Shown here piece by piece: positions 14,787-23,987 of a stretch of 39,193 bases of DNA. A model generated the notes under the pieces. It had not been told where the DNA came from and did not search any database. It saw nothing but the letters and a program-made list of their open reading frames with translations. This DNA comes from a bacterium (GTDB taxonomy: Bacteria > Planctomycetota > UBA1135 > GCA-002686595). Every line of letters begins with the position of its first letter. Position 1 is the first letter of the stretch. The stretch covers positions 1-39,193 of the forward strand of contig JAUHXY010000006.1 in assembly GCA_030426785.1 (NCBI GenBank), in the 5' to 3' direction. Made by a program: the position numbers and the translations under genes.

Positions 14787-16190
14787 ATGTCCACGCGCAC
14801 CGAAAACGACTCCATGGGGCCCATCGAGGTCCAAAACGACGTCCTGTGGGGCGCGCAAACCCAGCGCAGCCTGCAAAACTTCAAGATCGGCGGCCAGCGC
14901 TTCACGCGCCCCATGATTCGAGCTTTGGGGGTGGTCAAAAAGTGCGCCGCCCTGGCGAATCGCGAACTGGGCGAGTTTGCCGGGCTCGAGGCCCAAGACG
15001 TGGACGCGCTGCTGCAGGCCGCCGACGAGGTCATCGCCGGCGAGCACGATGCCATGTTCCCCTTGGTCGTATGGCAAACCGGTTCGGGCACGCAGTCGAA
15101 CATGAACACCAACGAGGTGATCTCGAACCGCGCCATCCAGTTGCGCGGAGGGCAAATGGGCAGCAAAGAGCCCATTCACCCCAACGATCACGTCAACCGG
15201 GCGCAGTCCTCGAATGACACCTTCCCGACCGCGATGCACATTGCGGCGGCCGAGGAAATCACGCAGCGCATGCTGCCAGCCCTGCAAAACCTGGCCAACG
15301 CATTGCAGGAAAAGGCGGATGCATGGAAAGACGTGGTCAAGATCGGTCGCACGCACTTGCAGGATGCTACGCCCCTGACCGTGGGCCAGGAATTCTCGGG
15401 CTACGTGCACCAATTGAAGGACGCCTGTCGCGCCCTCTCGAACACTTTGCCGGGACTCTACGAGTTGGCCCTCGGGGGCACCGCGGTTGGTACGGGCCTC
15501 AACACTCACCCCGACTACGCCGCAAAGGTCGCCCACCACATCGCCGAAGAGACCGGCCTGCCTTTCGTGACCGCGCCCAACAAGTTCGCGGTCCTGGCGG
15601 CCCACGACGCGATCGTCTTCGCCCACGGGGCCCTCAAGACCGCGGCCGTGGCGCTTATGAAGATCGCCAACGACCTGCGTTGGCTCGGTAGCGGCCCGCG
15701 CTGCGGCTTCGGCGAATTGCAATTGCCCGCCAACGAGCCGGGCTCGTCGATCATGCCGGGCAAGGTCAACCCGACCCAATGCGAGGCCCTCACCATGGTC
15801 TGTGCTCAAGTGATGGGCAACGACGTGGCGGTGACCGTAGCGGGCAGCCAGGGCAACTTTGAGCTCAACGTCTACAAGCCGGTCATGATCCACAACCTGC
15901 TCGAGTCGGTGCGCCTCTTGAGCGACGGTTGCGACTCTCTGCGCACCAAGTGCGTGGACGGTCTAGAACTCAACGAGCAGCGCGTGGACAGCCTGATGAA
16001 GCAGTCGTTGATGCTCGTGACGGCCCTCAACCGTCACATCGGCTACGACAACGCCGCCAAAGTGGCCAAAAAGGCCTTCCAAGACGGCACCACCCTGCGC
16101 GAAGCCATCGTCGAACTCGGATTCATGAGCGGCGAGGAGTTCGATGCCGCCGTGATCCCTCGCGACATGGTGGGCCCGCGCAAGGCCTAG
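14787..16190 (+). CDS. fumC: Class II fumarate hydratase
   Basis: 467 residues, the usual length for FumC. The superfamily signature [16 protein letters not shown] begins at residue ~319. Other family blocks are [34 protein letters not shown] and [20 protein letters not shown]. The enzyme is an iron-free homotetramer that interconverts fumarate and L-malate. It follows mdh by 54 bp in the same direction. The start at 14787 gives the expected N-terminus ([15 protein letters not shown]). The 211-bp gap after it (16191-16401) contains GC-rich stems such as CCCCGCA/TGCGGGG (16230-16250) without a U-tract, and the promoter of the next gene. Confidence 0.97.
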   Translation: MSTRTENDSMGPIEVQNDVLWGAQTQRSLQNFKIGGQRFTRPMIRALGVVKKCAALANRELGEFAGLEAQDVDALLQAADEVIAGEHDAMFPLVVWQTGSGTQSNMNTNEVISNRAIQLRGGQMGSKEPIHPNDHVNRAQSSNDTFPTAMHIAAAEEITQRMLPALQNLANALQEKADAWKDVVKIGRTHLQDATPLTVGQEFSGYVHQLKDACRALSNTLPGLYELALGGTAVGTGLNTHPDYAAKVAHHIAEETGLPFVTAPNKFAVLAAHDAIVFAHGALKTAAVALMKIANDLRWLGSGPRCGFGELQLPANEPGSSIMPGKVNPTQCEALTMVCAQVMGNDVAVTVAGSQGNFELNVYKPVMIHNLLESVRLLSDGCDSLRTKCVDGLELNEQRVDSLMKQSLMLVTALNRHIGYDNAAKVAKKAFQDGTTLREAIVELGFMSGEEFDAAVIPRDMVGPRKA

Positions 16191-16296
16191 GTAGCAGCCC
16201 CGAAACCGTTCTTAAGGCCCTTCCATGGGCCCCGCATCGGGTCTGCGGGGGCAAGACAGGGGACTTCCCAGGGGCGGGCAGCCCCCAAGGTGCCCC

Positions 16297-16325
16297 TAGA
16301 CAGCCCCTGGGGGCCCGGCTAGACT
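16297..16325 (+). promoter_or_regulatory. Promoter of the bL34-like gene
   Basis: -35 TAGACA (16297-16302, five of six) and -10 TAGACT (16320-16325) are spaced by 17 bp. Transcription would start near 16332, giving a leader of about 70 bases that contains the Shine-Dalgarno AGGAGGTG at 16390-16397. Confidence 0.6.
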
Positions 16326-16401
16326 TTGCGCCCCCGATTCCCGGGAAGACCCGCTCACCGTCGAGGCTCCCTCGATCGGACCCCCAACCAGGAGGTGCCC
16401 C

Positions 16402-16527
16402 ATGAAGCTCAAGATCCGTAACAGCAAAGCCAAGAAAGGCAAAAAGACCGGTTTCCGTACGCGTCAAAAAACCGCCGGAGGCCGCAAAGTCAACAAGCGC
16501 CAGCGCGCGCGTCACGGCTCCTTCTAG
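16402..16527 (+). CDS. rpmH: bL34-like small ribosomal protein
   Basis: 41 residues, with 17 Lys or Arg: it begins MKLKIRNSKAKKGKKTG and continues FRTRQKTAGGRKVNKRQRAR before HGSF. The central part aligns with the bL34 signature ([22 protein letters not shown] in E. coli): GFR.R..T..GR.V...R.A+. The usual KRTFQPS start is replaced by KLKIRNS. A strong Shine-Dalgarno (AGGAGGTG) lies 4 bases before the ATG, unusual in this window and fitting a highly expressed gene. bL34 is normally encoded beside rnpA and dnaA; here it sits between fumC and dcd. Its TAG stop is the first triplet of the large fold-back at 16525-16711, which carries its terminator. If not bL34, it is another small rRNA-binding protein. 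Confidence 0.62.
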   Translation: MKLKIRNSKAKKGKKTGFRTRQKTAGGRKVNKRQRARHGSF

Positions 16528-16573
16528 CGCTCCGCCAGCGGGAGCTGAGTTCACCGCAGCGCGTCCGTAAGAC

Positions 16574-16602
16574 GCCCTAACGAAAGTTCGGGCTCTCTTT
16601 TT
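16574..16602 (+). terminator. Intrinsic terminator of the bL34-like gene, in the left arm
   Basis: Stem GCCCTAAC / GTTCGGGC (one T-C mismatch) with a GAAA tetraloop (16582-16585), followed by TCTCTTTTT. It begins about 47 bases after the stop. Confidence 0.7.
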
Positions 16603-16634
16603 GTGCTCGACGTGGCCAGAGGCCACGCCTGCGC

Positions 16635-16663
16635 AAAAAGAGGGCCCGAACTTGCGTTAGGGC
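16635..16663 (-). terminator. Inverted copy of the terminator, minus strand
   Basis: Read on the minus strand: GCCCTAAC, GCAA tetraloop, GTTCGGGC, then CCTCTTTTT. It is the right-arm counterpart of the plus-strand terminator and would stop transcripts coming from the dcd side. The loop differs (GCAA instead of GAAA), but both are GNRA loops. Confidence 0.6.
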
Positions 16664-16711
16664 GCCTTACGGCCTGCGCTGCGGCAAACTCAGCTCCCGC
16701 TGGCTCCGCTA

Positions 16712-17060
16712 TGGCAGGACGGGGCGCGGCGCGGCGCGGCGCTTCGCGCGCGCAGTGGGGCAGTGAGGGGGTTGCGCGGTGGGAGGGTTGCCGGATAGAT
16801 CGGGGAGAAGTGAGCTCTTTCGGCGCCCGCGAGTGGATTCGATGTGCGAAACACGGTGAGGCCAGGAACCTCTCTGAAGGCTTTCCAGAGCGAAGGATCG
16901 GTGACGAAAGGTTTCCTCCAGGGCCGGGGACCAGGCGTTCACCTGACCCGAATGATGGCTTCACTCGGGCATCTGGCAGCTCGGTTTTTCCGTGCACCCA
17001 GGTGGCGCGAACCAGTGGCTCAGTGGTTGTCGGTGCCTCGCCGTTCGCTCTCAAACCGCG
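16712..17060. other. Non-coding stretch between the two fold-backs
   Basis: I see no credible gene. Open frames here have no protein-like pattern. The stretch contains a GCGCGGC tandem (about 16724-16740) and several local stems: CTCTG/CAGAG near 16871-16890, and CCCGA/TCGGG around 16947-16970. It may be the body of a structured RNA or simply debris between two repeats. Confidence 0.4.
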
Positions 17061-17227
17061 CCCTAGCGCGATGCTTTCGGTCTGGTGGAGCTGGGTGGCG
17101 CGTCAGTGCGTGCCGTCTCGGCACGCCGCGCGCAGGCGTGGCGCAAGCCACGTTGAGCACGAGCGTCCGAGGCGGCACGCGCTGGCGCGTCAGCCGGCCC
17201 CGCCAGAGCGGAAGCAGCGCGCTAGGG
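17061..17227. repeat. Fold-back containing an inverted copy of the dcd 3' end
   Basis: Left arm 17061-17121 and right arm 17167-17227 align without gaps over 61 bp, with 11 mismatches. The right arm includes the last 38 bp of the dCTP deaminase gene with its TGA; the left arm is an inverted copy of it, with TGA changed to TGG. The apex 17130-17160, read on the minus strand, is GTGCTCAACGTGGC, loop TTGC, GCCACGCCTGCGC, nearly identical to the apex of the 16525-16711 fold-back. Confidence 0.85.
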
Positions 17228-18338
17228 TTAGGTCTTGGTGGCGGTAGGACTTGCTTTTTCGATTTTCGCCGTAGAGGGAGGTGGGGCGGCCGTTGGTGCG
17301 GAAGAAGCGTAGGCGGAAGAAGATTTGGCCGTCCTCGACCAAGAAGGGGACGTCGTGGGCGCGGACCTCGAGGACGGCGGGGGTGCCGTGGCCGGTGGGT
17401 TGGCCGTTGGCGTCTTCTTGCCAACCGAAGCCGTTATCGAAGAAGCCGGCGTAGTTGTTGCGCAGTTCGCCGATGCCTACGTCGACGGGCAGCATTTCGG
17501 CAGCGAGGTGCGGGGGGATGCGGATGCGTTCGGAGCTGGCGAAGATGTAGAAGTGTTCGGGGTGCAGAATGCAGCGGCCTTCGGGGGCGTGTACGGGGTC
17601 CCAGAAGGGGGTCGGGTCGTGGTGGTTTTCGGACTGGAAATGTAGGAGGGGGGCGTTGGGGCGGGCGCACCAGCCAGCGGGGTCGCGGCCTTCCAGGCCG
17701 ACGCGCAGCAAGAGGTCGCCCTGATCACCGAAGAGAACTTCGTCTTCGCGTAGGGGGCGGTCGCCTCGGAAGGCGAGGGGCGTCTCGCGGTAGATGGCGC
17801 GCAGGGCTCCGGTGCTGATGGCGGGGTCGCCCTTTTGCAGGCGGACTTGGCAGAGGCGATCGCCGCGGCGCAGCTGGACCGAAAAAGAGAGGGGACAGAC
17901 CTCGAGGTAGAGGGGGCCGCGGTAGCCAGGGGGTGCCTCGTCGAAGCGTGGGTGGCGATTGACGAGCACGCGGGTGAACAGGTCGCAGCGGCCCGCGGAG
18001 CTGCGGGGGTTGAAGCGGGCGGAGACGTCGCTGGGGAGGGCGAGGCGTTCCTCCAGCTCGACCAAGTAGACGCGGCCGCGTTCGAGGCGGGCTCCATCCC
18101 CGCTGAGGTCGATTTCGCCGTCCGCCAGGTTTTCGAGCCGGGTGTGCACGGCCTCGCCGCCGGGCAAAAAGCCAGCGCGCATGGCCCAGGCACGCCGGCC
18201 TAGGCGCAGATCCACGCTGGCGGGTTGCACTTGGGCGTTTTGGAGGGGCAGGCCATCCGTTCCGGGCAGTAGCACGAGCTCCAGGAGCGGTGTGAGTTCG
18301 CGATCGGTCAGGATGTGGCCGTGAGGGGTGGGCGCCAT
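17190..18338 (-). CDS. dcd: 2'-deoxycytidine 5'-triphosphate deaminase, two-module form
   Basis: 382 residues from the ATG at 18338 ([15 protein letters not shown]); an upstream in-frame ATG at 18383 is less likely. The protein has two related modules. Module one (~1-175) has the PASVDLRLG strand and the catalytic segment [13 protein letters not shown] (109-121), where the R-S-S-x-G-R motif holds the triphosphate. [10 protein letters not shown] and GDRLCQVRL follow. Module two (~195-382) repeats the fold ([39 protein letters not shown]). Classical Dcd is a ~190-residue trimer; this long form occurs in alphaproteobacteria and planctomycetes. It makes dUTP from dCTP for thymidylate synthesis. 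The ending [14 protein letters not shown] fits the family. The last codons lie in a fold-back repeat. It is divergent from sucC. Confidence 0.88.
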   Translation of the reverse strand: MAPTPHGHILTDRELTPLLELVLLPGTDGLPLQNAQVQPASVDLRLGRRAWAMRAGFLPGGEAVHTRLENLADGEIDLSGDGARLERGRVYLVELEERLALPSDVSARFNPRSSAGRCDLFTRVLVNRHPRFDEAPPGYRGPLYLEVCPLSFSVQLRRGDRLCQVRLQKGDPAISTGALRAIYRETPLAFRGDRPLREDEVLFGDQGDLLLRVGLEGRDPAGWCARPNAPLLHFQSENHHDPTPFWDPVHAPEGRCILHPEHFYIFASSERIRIPPHLAAEMLPVDVGIGELRNNYAGFFDNGFGWQEDANGQPTGHGTPAVLEVRAHDVPFLVEDGQIFFRLRFFRTNGRPTSLYGENRKSKSYRHQDLTLARCFRSGGAG

Positions 18339-18569
18339 GGCGGCAGATCCTACGGTCCGGGCCTGGGGCGAGCCACGGGGCATCCGCCGGCGATCCCCAG
18401 GCCATGCGATGAAAGGCCGGACCGGATCTTGGGCGAGGGCGCAAAGGGGAGGCCTCGGCCTGTATTCCCGGAGGCCTCACGGCTATGCTCTTCGGCTCAT
18501 TCTGCGCCGCAGGGGGTGCTTCGAACCACGGTTCCGAGGCCCGGCCGGCGAGACCGATCCCCAAATCCC

Positions 18570-19736
<1,167 letters not shown>

Positions 19737-19739
19737 GCC

Positions 19740-20639
19740 ATGAGTATTTTCGTCGACAAGAACACCAAGCTCATCTGCCAGGGTTTCACCGGCAAGACGG
19801 GTACCTTCCACTCCCAGCAAGCCATCGAGTACGGCACGAACATGGTGGGGGGCGTCAATCCCAAGAAGGCCGGCAGCGAGCACTTGGGCTTGCCCGTTTT
19901 CGGTGACTGCACCGAAGCCCGCAAAGCCACCGGCGCGAACGCATCGGTCGTGTACGTGCCGCCGCCCTTCGCCGCCGATGCGATCATCGAAGCGATCGAG
20001 GCGGAAATCGAATTGGTCGTGACGATCACCGAAGGCATTCCGGTGCTCGACATGGTGCGCGTCGTCGACGCTCTGAAGGGGTCCAAGACCCGTTTGATCG
20101 GTCCGAACTGCCCCGGCGTGATCACGCCCGGCGAGTGCAAGATCGGCATCATGCCCGGCTACATCCACAAGCCCGGCCGCGTCGGCGTCATCAGCCGCTC
20201 GGGCACCTTGACCTACGAAGCGGTCTGGCAGCTCACGACCCGCGGGATCGGCCAGTCCACCTGCGTGGGCATCGGCGGCGACCCGGTCAACGGCACCAAC
20301 TTCGTGGACGTCTTGACGGCCATGAACAACGACCCGGAAACCGACGCGATTATTATGATCGGCGAGATTGGTGGCACGGCGGAAGAAGCTGCGGCCGACT
20401 ACATCGCCGCCAACGTGAAGAAGCCCATGGTGGGCTTCATCGCGGGCCAAACCGCGCCTCCGGGCAAGCGCATGGGCCACGCTGGCGCGATCATCGCGGG
20501 CGGCAAAGGCACCGCCGCCGACAAGGTCGCTGCGATGGAAAAGGCCGGCGTGCTGATGAGCAAGAGCCCCGCGCGGCTGGGCGAGATGATGGAAAAGCGC
20601 TTGGAGGAAAGCGGGCTCTTGTCCGCCGCCAAAGCCTAA
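19740..20639 (+). CDS. sucD: Succinate-CoA ligase, alpha subunit
   Basis: 299 residues, the usual length is ~290. The N-terminal CoA-binding Rossmann domain has [19 protein letters not shown] (~16-34). The phosphorylated active-site histidine is H247 in [23 protein letters not shown] and [12 protein letters not shown] are further family blocks. It forms the catalytic pair with SucC and carries the phosphohistidine intermediate. A good Shine-Dalgarno (AAGGAG) lies inside the last codons of sucC, so translation is coupled. The operon ends at a strong terminator 20 bases downstream. Confidence 0.97.
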   Translation: MSIFVDKNTKLICQGFTGKTGTFHSQQAIEYGTNMVGGVNPKKAGSEHLGLPVFGDCTEARKATGANASVVYVPPPFAADAIIEAIEAEIELVVTITEGIPVLDMVRVVDALKGSKTRLIGPNCPGVITPGECKIGIMPGYIHKPGRVGVISRSGTLTYEAVWQLTTRGIGQSTCVGIGGDPVNGTNFVDVLTAMNNDPETDAIIMIGEIGGTAEEAAADYIAANVKKPMVGFIAGQTAPPGKRMGHAGAIIAGGKGTAADKVAAMEKAGVLMSKSPARLGEMMEKRLEESGLLSAAKA

Positions 20640-20659
20640 GCGCGTTCCGTCATTTCGTG

Positions 20660-20700
20660 CGACGGCCCGCGAGTTGGAACTCGCGGGCCGTCGACGTTTT
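20660..20700 (+). terminator. Intrinsic terminator of sucCD
   Basis: A perfect 14-bp stem CGACGGCCCGCGAG / CTCGCGGGCCGTCG (20660-20673, 20680-20693) is followed by ACGTTTT. It lies between sucD and the convergent SMUG1 gene. Confidence 0.85.
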
Positions 20701-20740
20701 GGGGAGGGTGGTCTGCCTCGAGGGTTCGCGTGGTTGGGCC

Positions 20741-21463
20741 CTACGGCAATGCAAAGCCTAGCTTGACCAACTGGGCTTCCGCTTGGCGCGCCCAACCACG
20801 ATTCGCGATGGGGCTCGCGGGGCTGGGATGCAACACGGTATGGACGGGCAGGTCGAAGTCCGCCAGGGCGCGTTGCGCTTGTTTTTGCGCGAAGCGGCCG
20901 ACGCCGATGATGGCTTTCGGCTCGAGCGCACGCACGAGTTTTTGCAAGGCGGCGTCGCAGAGGGCGAACAAGGGTTCTCGCTCCTCGGCTGGCAACTTGT
21001 CGGGGGTGCGGTTTTTACCGCTCTCCTCCATGAACACCAGTGGGCAGTAGTTCCACACGAAAAAGCGTTCAAAGAAAGCTTCGGGTTTCCCAAAACGCTC
21101 CTGGGCCCAACCCCACAAACGCCGACCGCTGACCTCGCTGCGAGTGCACGCGAAGCCCTCGATAGGGCGCTTGGGGTGCTCGGTCGGTGGTTTGGCGACA
21201 GGAGCTTCGAGCCCGAGCCAATCCCGGGCGGCGGCGATTTCGCCGAAGGGCACTCCGGTTTGTGCCATGCCCCAAGGGCCAGGGTTCATGCCGAGCCACA
21301 GGGCTTCCACCCCCGGTTGGAAGTAGCGTTCCAAGTAGCCCTCGGCGCTGCGCCGAGCGTACTCGAGCGGGTTGTAGACGTGGACGACGGGTTCGGCAAA
21401 CGAGAGAGCGCGCAAGTCGCGCGTCAGCTTGCGTTGGATGCGTGCGGGATCCATGCGGCTCAT
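20741..21463 (-). CDS. SMUG1-type single-strand-selective uracil-DNA glycosylase
   Basis: 240 residues from the ATG at 21463; a second ATG at 21454 is also possible. The catalytic-site block is MNPGPWGMAQTGVPFGE (59-75), with N60 expected to position the water. VWNYCPLVFMEESGKNRTP (136-154) is diagnostic of SMUG1. The base-flipping loop is HPSPASPIANRGW (212-224), with H212 the second catalytic residue. SMUG1 removes uracil and hydroxymethyluracil from DNA to start base excision repair. It is common in animals and found in scattered bacteria, including planctomycetes. It is a single gene, convergent with sucCD and divergent from the next gene across a 188-bp spacer without a clear promoter. 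It shares the theme of uracil/dUTP metabolism with dcd. Confidence 0.93.
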   Translation of the reverse strand: MSRMDPARIQRKLTRDLRALSFAEPVVHVYNPLEYARRSAEGYLERYFQPGVEALWLGMNPGPWGMAQTGVPFGEIAAARDWLGLEAPVAKPPTEHPKRPIEGFACTRSEVSGRRLWGWAQERFGKPEAFFERFFVWNYCPLVFMEESGKNRTPDKLPAEEREPLFALCDAALQKLVRALEPKAIIGVGRFAQKQAQRALADFDLPVHTVLHPSPASPIANRGWARQAEAQLVKLGFALP

Positions 21464-21651
21464 TGTGAAACGGAAGCGGCTTCCAACCCAAGCCTGGGCT
21501 CGGCAGAAAAGTTTTCGCGCGTGTCTCAAGCTGGTGGGGCTAACGCTTGCATACCGGCCTTGTGGGCCCCGTGCACGCGGTTGTTCCATCGCTCGGGACC
21601 AGGAAATGCTTTGCCTTGGGGTTTGGGTTCCAGTCGTCGATAGGCAGAGGC

Positions 21652-22713
21652 ATGAAGATCCCCACTTCGAACGCCACCACGCGCCTTCCGTTCGCTTCCC
21701 CGCTGGACGCGAAGAACGCTACTTCGAACCAACAGGCCGGAAGCGTGCCCGCGCAGGGTTCGGCGGCGGGAGCCGGTACGACCGCCGCCGGTCCGGAAGG
21801 CTGGAGTCCGAGCGAACGGCTGGCCCGATACGCCGACCACATGATGGCGCGTTTGGACGCCTTCGAGGCGGCGCAGCGCGAGTCGGGCTTGGACCTCTCC
21901 AGCGTGCGCGACGCTTTTGAGGCCCACATGCAGGGTTTGCAGGACGCCATGCGCACCCAAGGCCTGGACGGTGCGGCTTTGGCCACCGGCATCCAAGATG
22001 CGGTCAACCTGGTGCGCGATGGGGTGCGAGACGCCATGGGCATGAACCCGATGGTGGGCACCCCCGACGGCCAGAACTTGGCCGACCAAGCCGGCGAAGT
22101 GGGCGGTGAGCAAACCAACTTGGACATCCAGCACTCTCTGGACCGCTTGGGTGCGATGGAAGCCCGCATCGGGGAGCGCATGAACCAATACTTGGCCAAC
22201 TTGGCTCCTGAGGAGCACGGTCGCTTCCAGGAAGCCAGCGACCGCCTGCAGCACAGCTTTGGTCGCTTGCGGGACGCCCTGGCCACCGGTCAGATGAGCC
22301 TCGAGGACGTGCGCCGCTCTTTGGCGAACGTCATGGAGGGCTTGCGCGATGACTTGGCGCCGCCCTCCATCGCCGCCATGACCGCGGGGGATGGGGGACA
22401 AGGCCCCGTGCAGGCTGCCGCCCCGCAGGCGGCCGTCCAGGGAGCCGAGACCACCCCGCCCACGGTTTCGCAAGTCCCCGCCAGCTCGGTCAGCCCCGCC
22501 TGGACCCAGTTCTTGGCCGACTTGGGCCAGGAGCGCGAATCCGGGTTGACGCAACTGTGGCAAAGCCAGCCGCGCGTGCAGGCGCTGTTGCTGGGCCTGC
22601 AACAGGACGCCCGGGCCGCCCAGAACCTGAACCTGGCCACGTACAGCCCCAGCGCCCAACTGCAGGCCTTGCGTCCCGACGGTTTCGGAGGCCAAGTGGA
22701 CTTCGCCATCTAA
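21652..22713 (+). CDS. Unknown helical protein
   Basis: 353 residues from the ATG at 21652, preceded by GGCAGAGG, a fair Shine-Dalgarno. Residues ~1-45 are low complexity (Ala, Thr, Gly, Ser). Residues ~50-215 are helical and rich in Met, Gln and Ala (YADHMMARLDAFEAAQRES; VNLVRDGVRDAMGMN). Residues ~240-290 are a Pro/Ala/Gln-rich linker. There is no signal peptide or membrane segment. The overall plan - disordered start, helical body, linker, helical tail - resembles proteins of flagellar or other export systems, but there is no flagellar gene nearby. I do not recognise it. A strong terminator follows. Confidence 0.6.
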   Translation: MKIPTSNATTRLPFASPLDAKNATSNQQAGSVPAQGSAAGAGTTAAGPEGWSPSERLARYADHMMARLDAFEAAQRESGLDLSSVRDAFEAHMQGLQDAMRTQGLDGAALATGIQDAVNLVRDGVRDAMGMNPMVGTPDGQNLADQAGEVGGEQTNLDIQHSLDRLGAMEARIGERMNQYLANLAPEEHGRFQEASDRLQHSFGRLRDALATGQMSLEDVRRSLANVMEGLRDDLAPPSIAAMTAGDGGQGPVQAAAPQAAVQGAETTPPTVSQVPASSVSPAWTQFLADLGQERESGLTQLWQSQPRVQALLLGLQQDARAAQNLNLATYSPSAQLQALRPDGFGGQVDFAI

Positions 22714-22743
22714 GCGGCCCGCCCACACCCACCGAGCCGCCCC

Positions 22744-22775
22744 CGCCGCCGCACCTCCATCGAGGTGCGGCGGCG
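22744..22775 (+). terminator. Strong GC hairpin after the unknown gene
   Basis: A perfect 14-bp stem CGCCGCCGCACCTC / GAGGTGCGGCGGCG with loop CATC, followed by TGCGCTTT. The remaining part of 22776-23001 holds no gene that I can see; a TAAAGT at 22863-22868 might be a -10 for tatA. Confidence 0.7.
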
Positions 22776-23001
22776 TGCGCTTTCGGGGCGGGTAGGCGTG
22801 CGAGATTGGGGTTTGGGGGCGGTTTTTGGGGCCCTGGGGGATGGACTGGGCCCACAGAACCTTAAAGTAGAGGGCGCGAAAGGTGCCCGAGCGCCCTTTC
22901 CGCCGTGCGCGCCTTGGGCCCCAGGCCCGGCGCTCTCGGGCCCCATGTGGGCCGCACACCGATCGCTCCGTGGTCCGCTGACCCCCTCCGGACCTCCCCC
23001 C

Positions 23002-23208
23002 ATGATGCACCTTCCCCTCGCGTTGCTCGGCTGGCAAGAAATGCTGCCGATCGCCATCATCCTCCTGCTGCTCTTCGGTGGCCGCAAGCTGCCCGAGCTC
23101 GCGCGTGCCATGGGGACCAGCATCACGCAGTTCAAGAAAGGGCTGCGCGAGAACGACGACGAGGGCAAAGAGCGGATCGATGGAGGTCGTCCGCCCGAAG
23201 GTCAATGA
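23002..23208 (+). CDS. tatA: Twin-arginine translocase subunit TatA/E
   Basis: 68 residues. The N-terminal transmembrane helix is MLPIAIILLLLFGGRKLPEL (14-33), with the FG hinge and the LPELARAMG start of the amphipathic helix. It continues TSITQFKKGLRE, which is the TatA consensus. The C-terminal tail is charged. TatA oligomers form the pore for folded Tat substrates. There are two adjacent ATGs (23002 and 23005). The longer frame from 22765 is not protein-like. No tatC is seen here. mobA follows immediately, and many molybdo-enzymes are Tat substrates, which gives a functional link. Confidence 0.92.
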   Translation: MMHLPLALLGWQEMLPIAIILLLLFGGRKLPELARAMGTSITQFKKGLRENDDEGKERIDGGRPPEGQ

Positions 23209-23324
23209 TCCGTTGCGGCCCGGTGGAAATCCTCGAGGCCGCTGCTCTCGATTCTCTCCGCTCGACCGTGCCCGCATCCCACGCCCCGGACCTCGAGAGG
23301 GCGTCGGCGCTTGCGGGAGTCTCC

Positions 23325-23987
23325 ATGCCGTGCCCTGATCCCGAATCCGTGGAAGCGCGAATCTCCGGCCCGCTGACGGCCGCCGGGGAAGCGGTCAGTG
23401 CGGTGGTGTTGTGCGGTGGCCAAAGCGTGCGCATGGGCACCGACAAAGCGGCTCTGCGCGTCGGGGAAGAGACCCTGCTCAGCAGCGTGGTGCGCCGACT
23501 GCAGGAGGTCGTGCCGGTGGTGCGTTTGGGGACGGGCTCGCAAGAACGCTACACCGAACTGGGTTTGCCTGTCGTGCTCGACCGGGCCCCCGAGTTAGGG
23601 CCCTTAGCGGGTTTGGAAGCGGCTTTGATCGACGCGCCCACGCCATGGGTTTGGCTGGTCGCTTGCGACCTACCGCGCGTCAGTGCGCAGACCGGATCTG
23701 CCCTGTGCGCCGGCGCCCAGCCCGGCGATCAAGTGGTGCAGTTCGGGTCGGAGCAGCAACCCGAACCCCTGTGTGCTCTCTATCACCGCAGCGTGCTCGG
23801 TGCGGTGCGCGGCGCCTTGGCCGCCGGGCGTCGCCGCATGACGAGCTTTCTCGATCAGGATCCCTGCGATCTGGTCCGGGTGCGTTGGTTGCCGCGCCGT
23901 GAGGATCTGCAAAACGTCAATCACCCCGAGGAGTGGCAGCGCTTTTTGGAAGATCGCCATCAAGGCTCGGGGGAGGGGCGAGCATGA
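23325..23987 (+). CDS. mobA: Molybdenum cofactor guanylyltransferase
   Basis: 220 residues from the ATG at 23325, chosen for its Shine-Dalgarno GGGAG five bases upstream. An alternative ATG at 23205 overlaps the tatA stop (ATGA) and would add 40 residues of uncertain value. The nucleotide-binding loop is VVLCGGQSVRMGTDKAAL (27-44), the best-known MobA signature. LVACDLPRV carries the metal aspartate. EPLCALYHRS and QNVNHPEEW are typical later blocks. MobA transfers GMP from GTP to molybdopterin to make the dinucleotide cofactor in the cytoplasm. The stop overlaps the next gene by 4 bp (ATGA). Confidence 0.9.
   Translation: MPCPDPESVEARISGPLTAAGEAVSAVVLCGGQSVRMGTDKAALRVGEETLLSSVVRRLQEVVPVVRLGTGSQERYTELGLPVVLDRAPELGPLAGLEAALIDAPTPWVWLVACDLPRVSAQTGSALCAGAQPGDQVVQFGSEQQPEPLCALYHRSVLGAVRGALAAGRRRMTSFLDQDPCDLVRVRWLPRREDLQNVNHPEEWQRFLEDRHQGSGEGRA

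Larger units (their letters stand above)
16525..16711. repeat. Large fold-back (inverted repeat) after the bL34-like gene
   Basis: The left arm (16525-16605) and right arm (16632-16711) are reverse complements with few mismatches and short gaps; a 17-bp block is perfect (16535-16551 with 16687-16703). The apex 16603-16634 reads GTGCTCGACGTGGC, loop, then GCCACGCCTGCGC and forms its own stem CGTGGCC/GGCCACG. Almost the same apex occurs in the fold-back at 17061-17227, in the opposite strand sense. The left arm begins at the bL34 stop codon. Each arm also contains a terminator-like hairpin with a GNRA loop. Confidence 0.88.

Noticed and set aside
16574-16663. GCCCTAAC...GTTAGGGC ends resembling an integron attC site
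   Set aside because: The attC consensus ends are RYYYAAC and GTTRRRY. Here both have an extra base and the symmetry continues far outside. No integrase gene or cassette array is present.
16844-17818. 324-residue plus-strand frame across the gap and dcd
   Set aside because: It is Arg/Gly-rich with no fold-like pattern, crosses a fold-back and runs antisense through dcd. It is a high-GC shadow frame.
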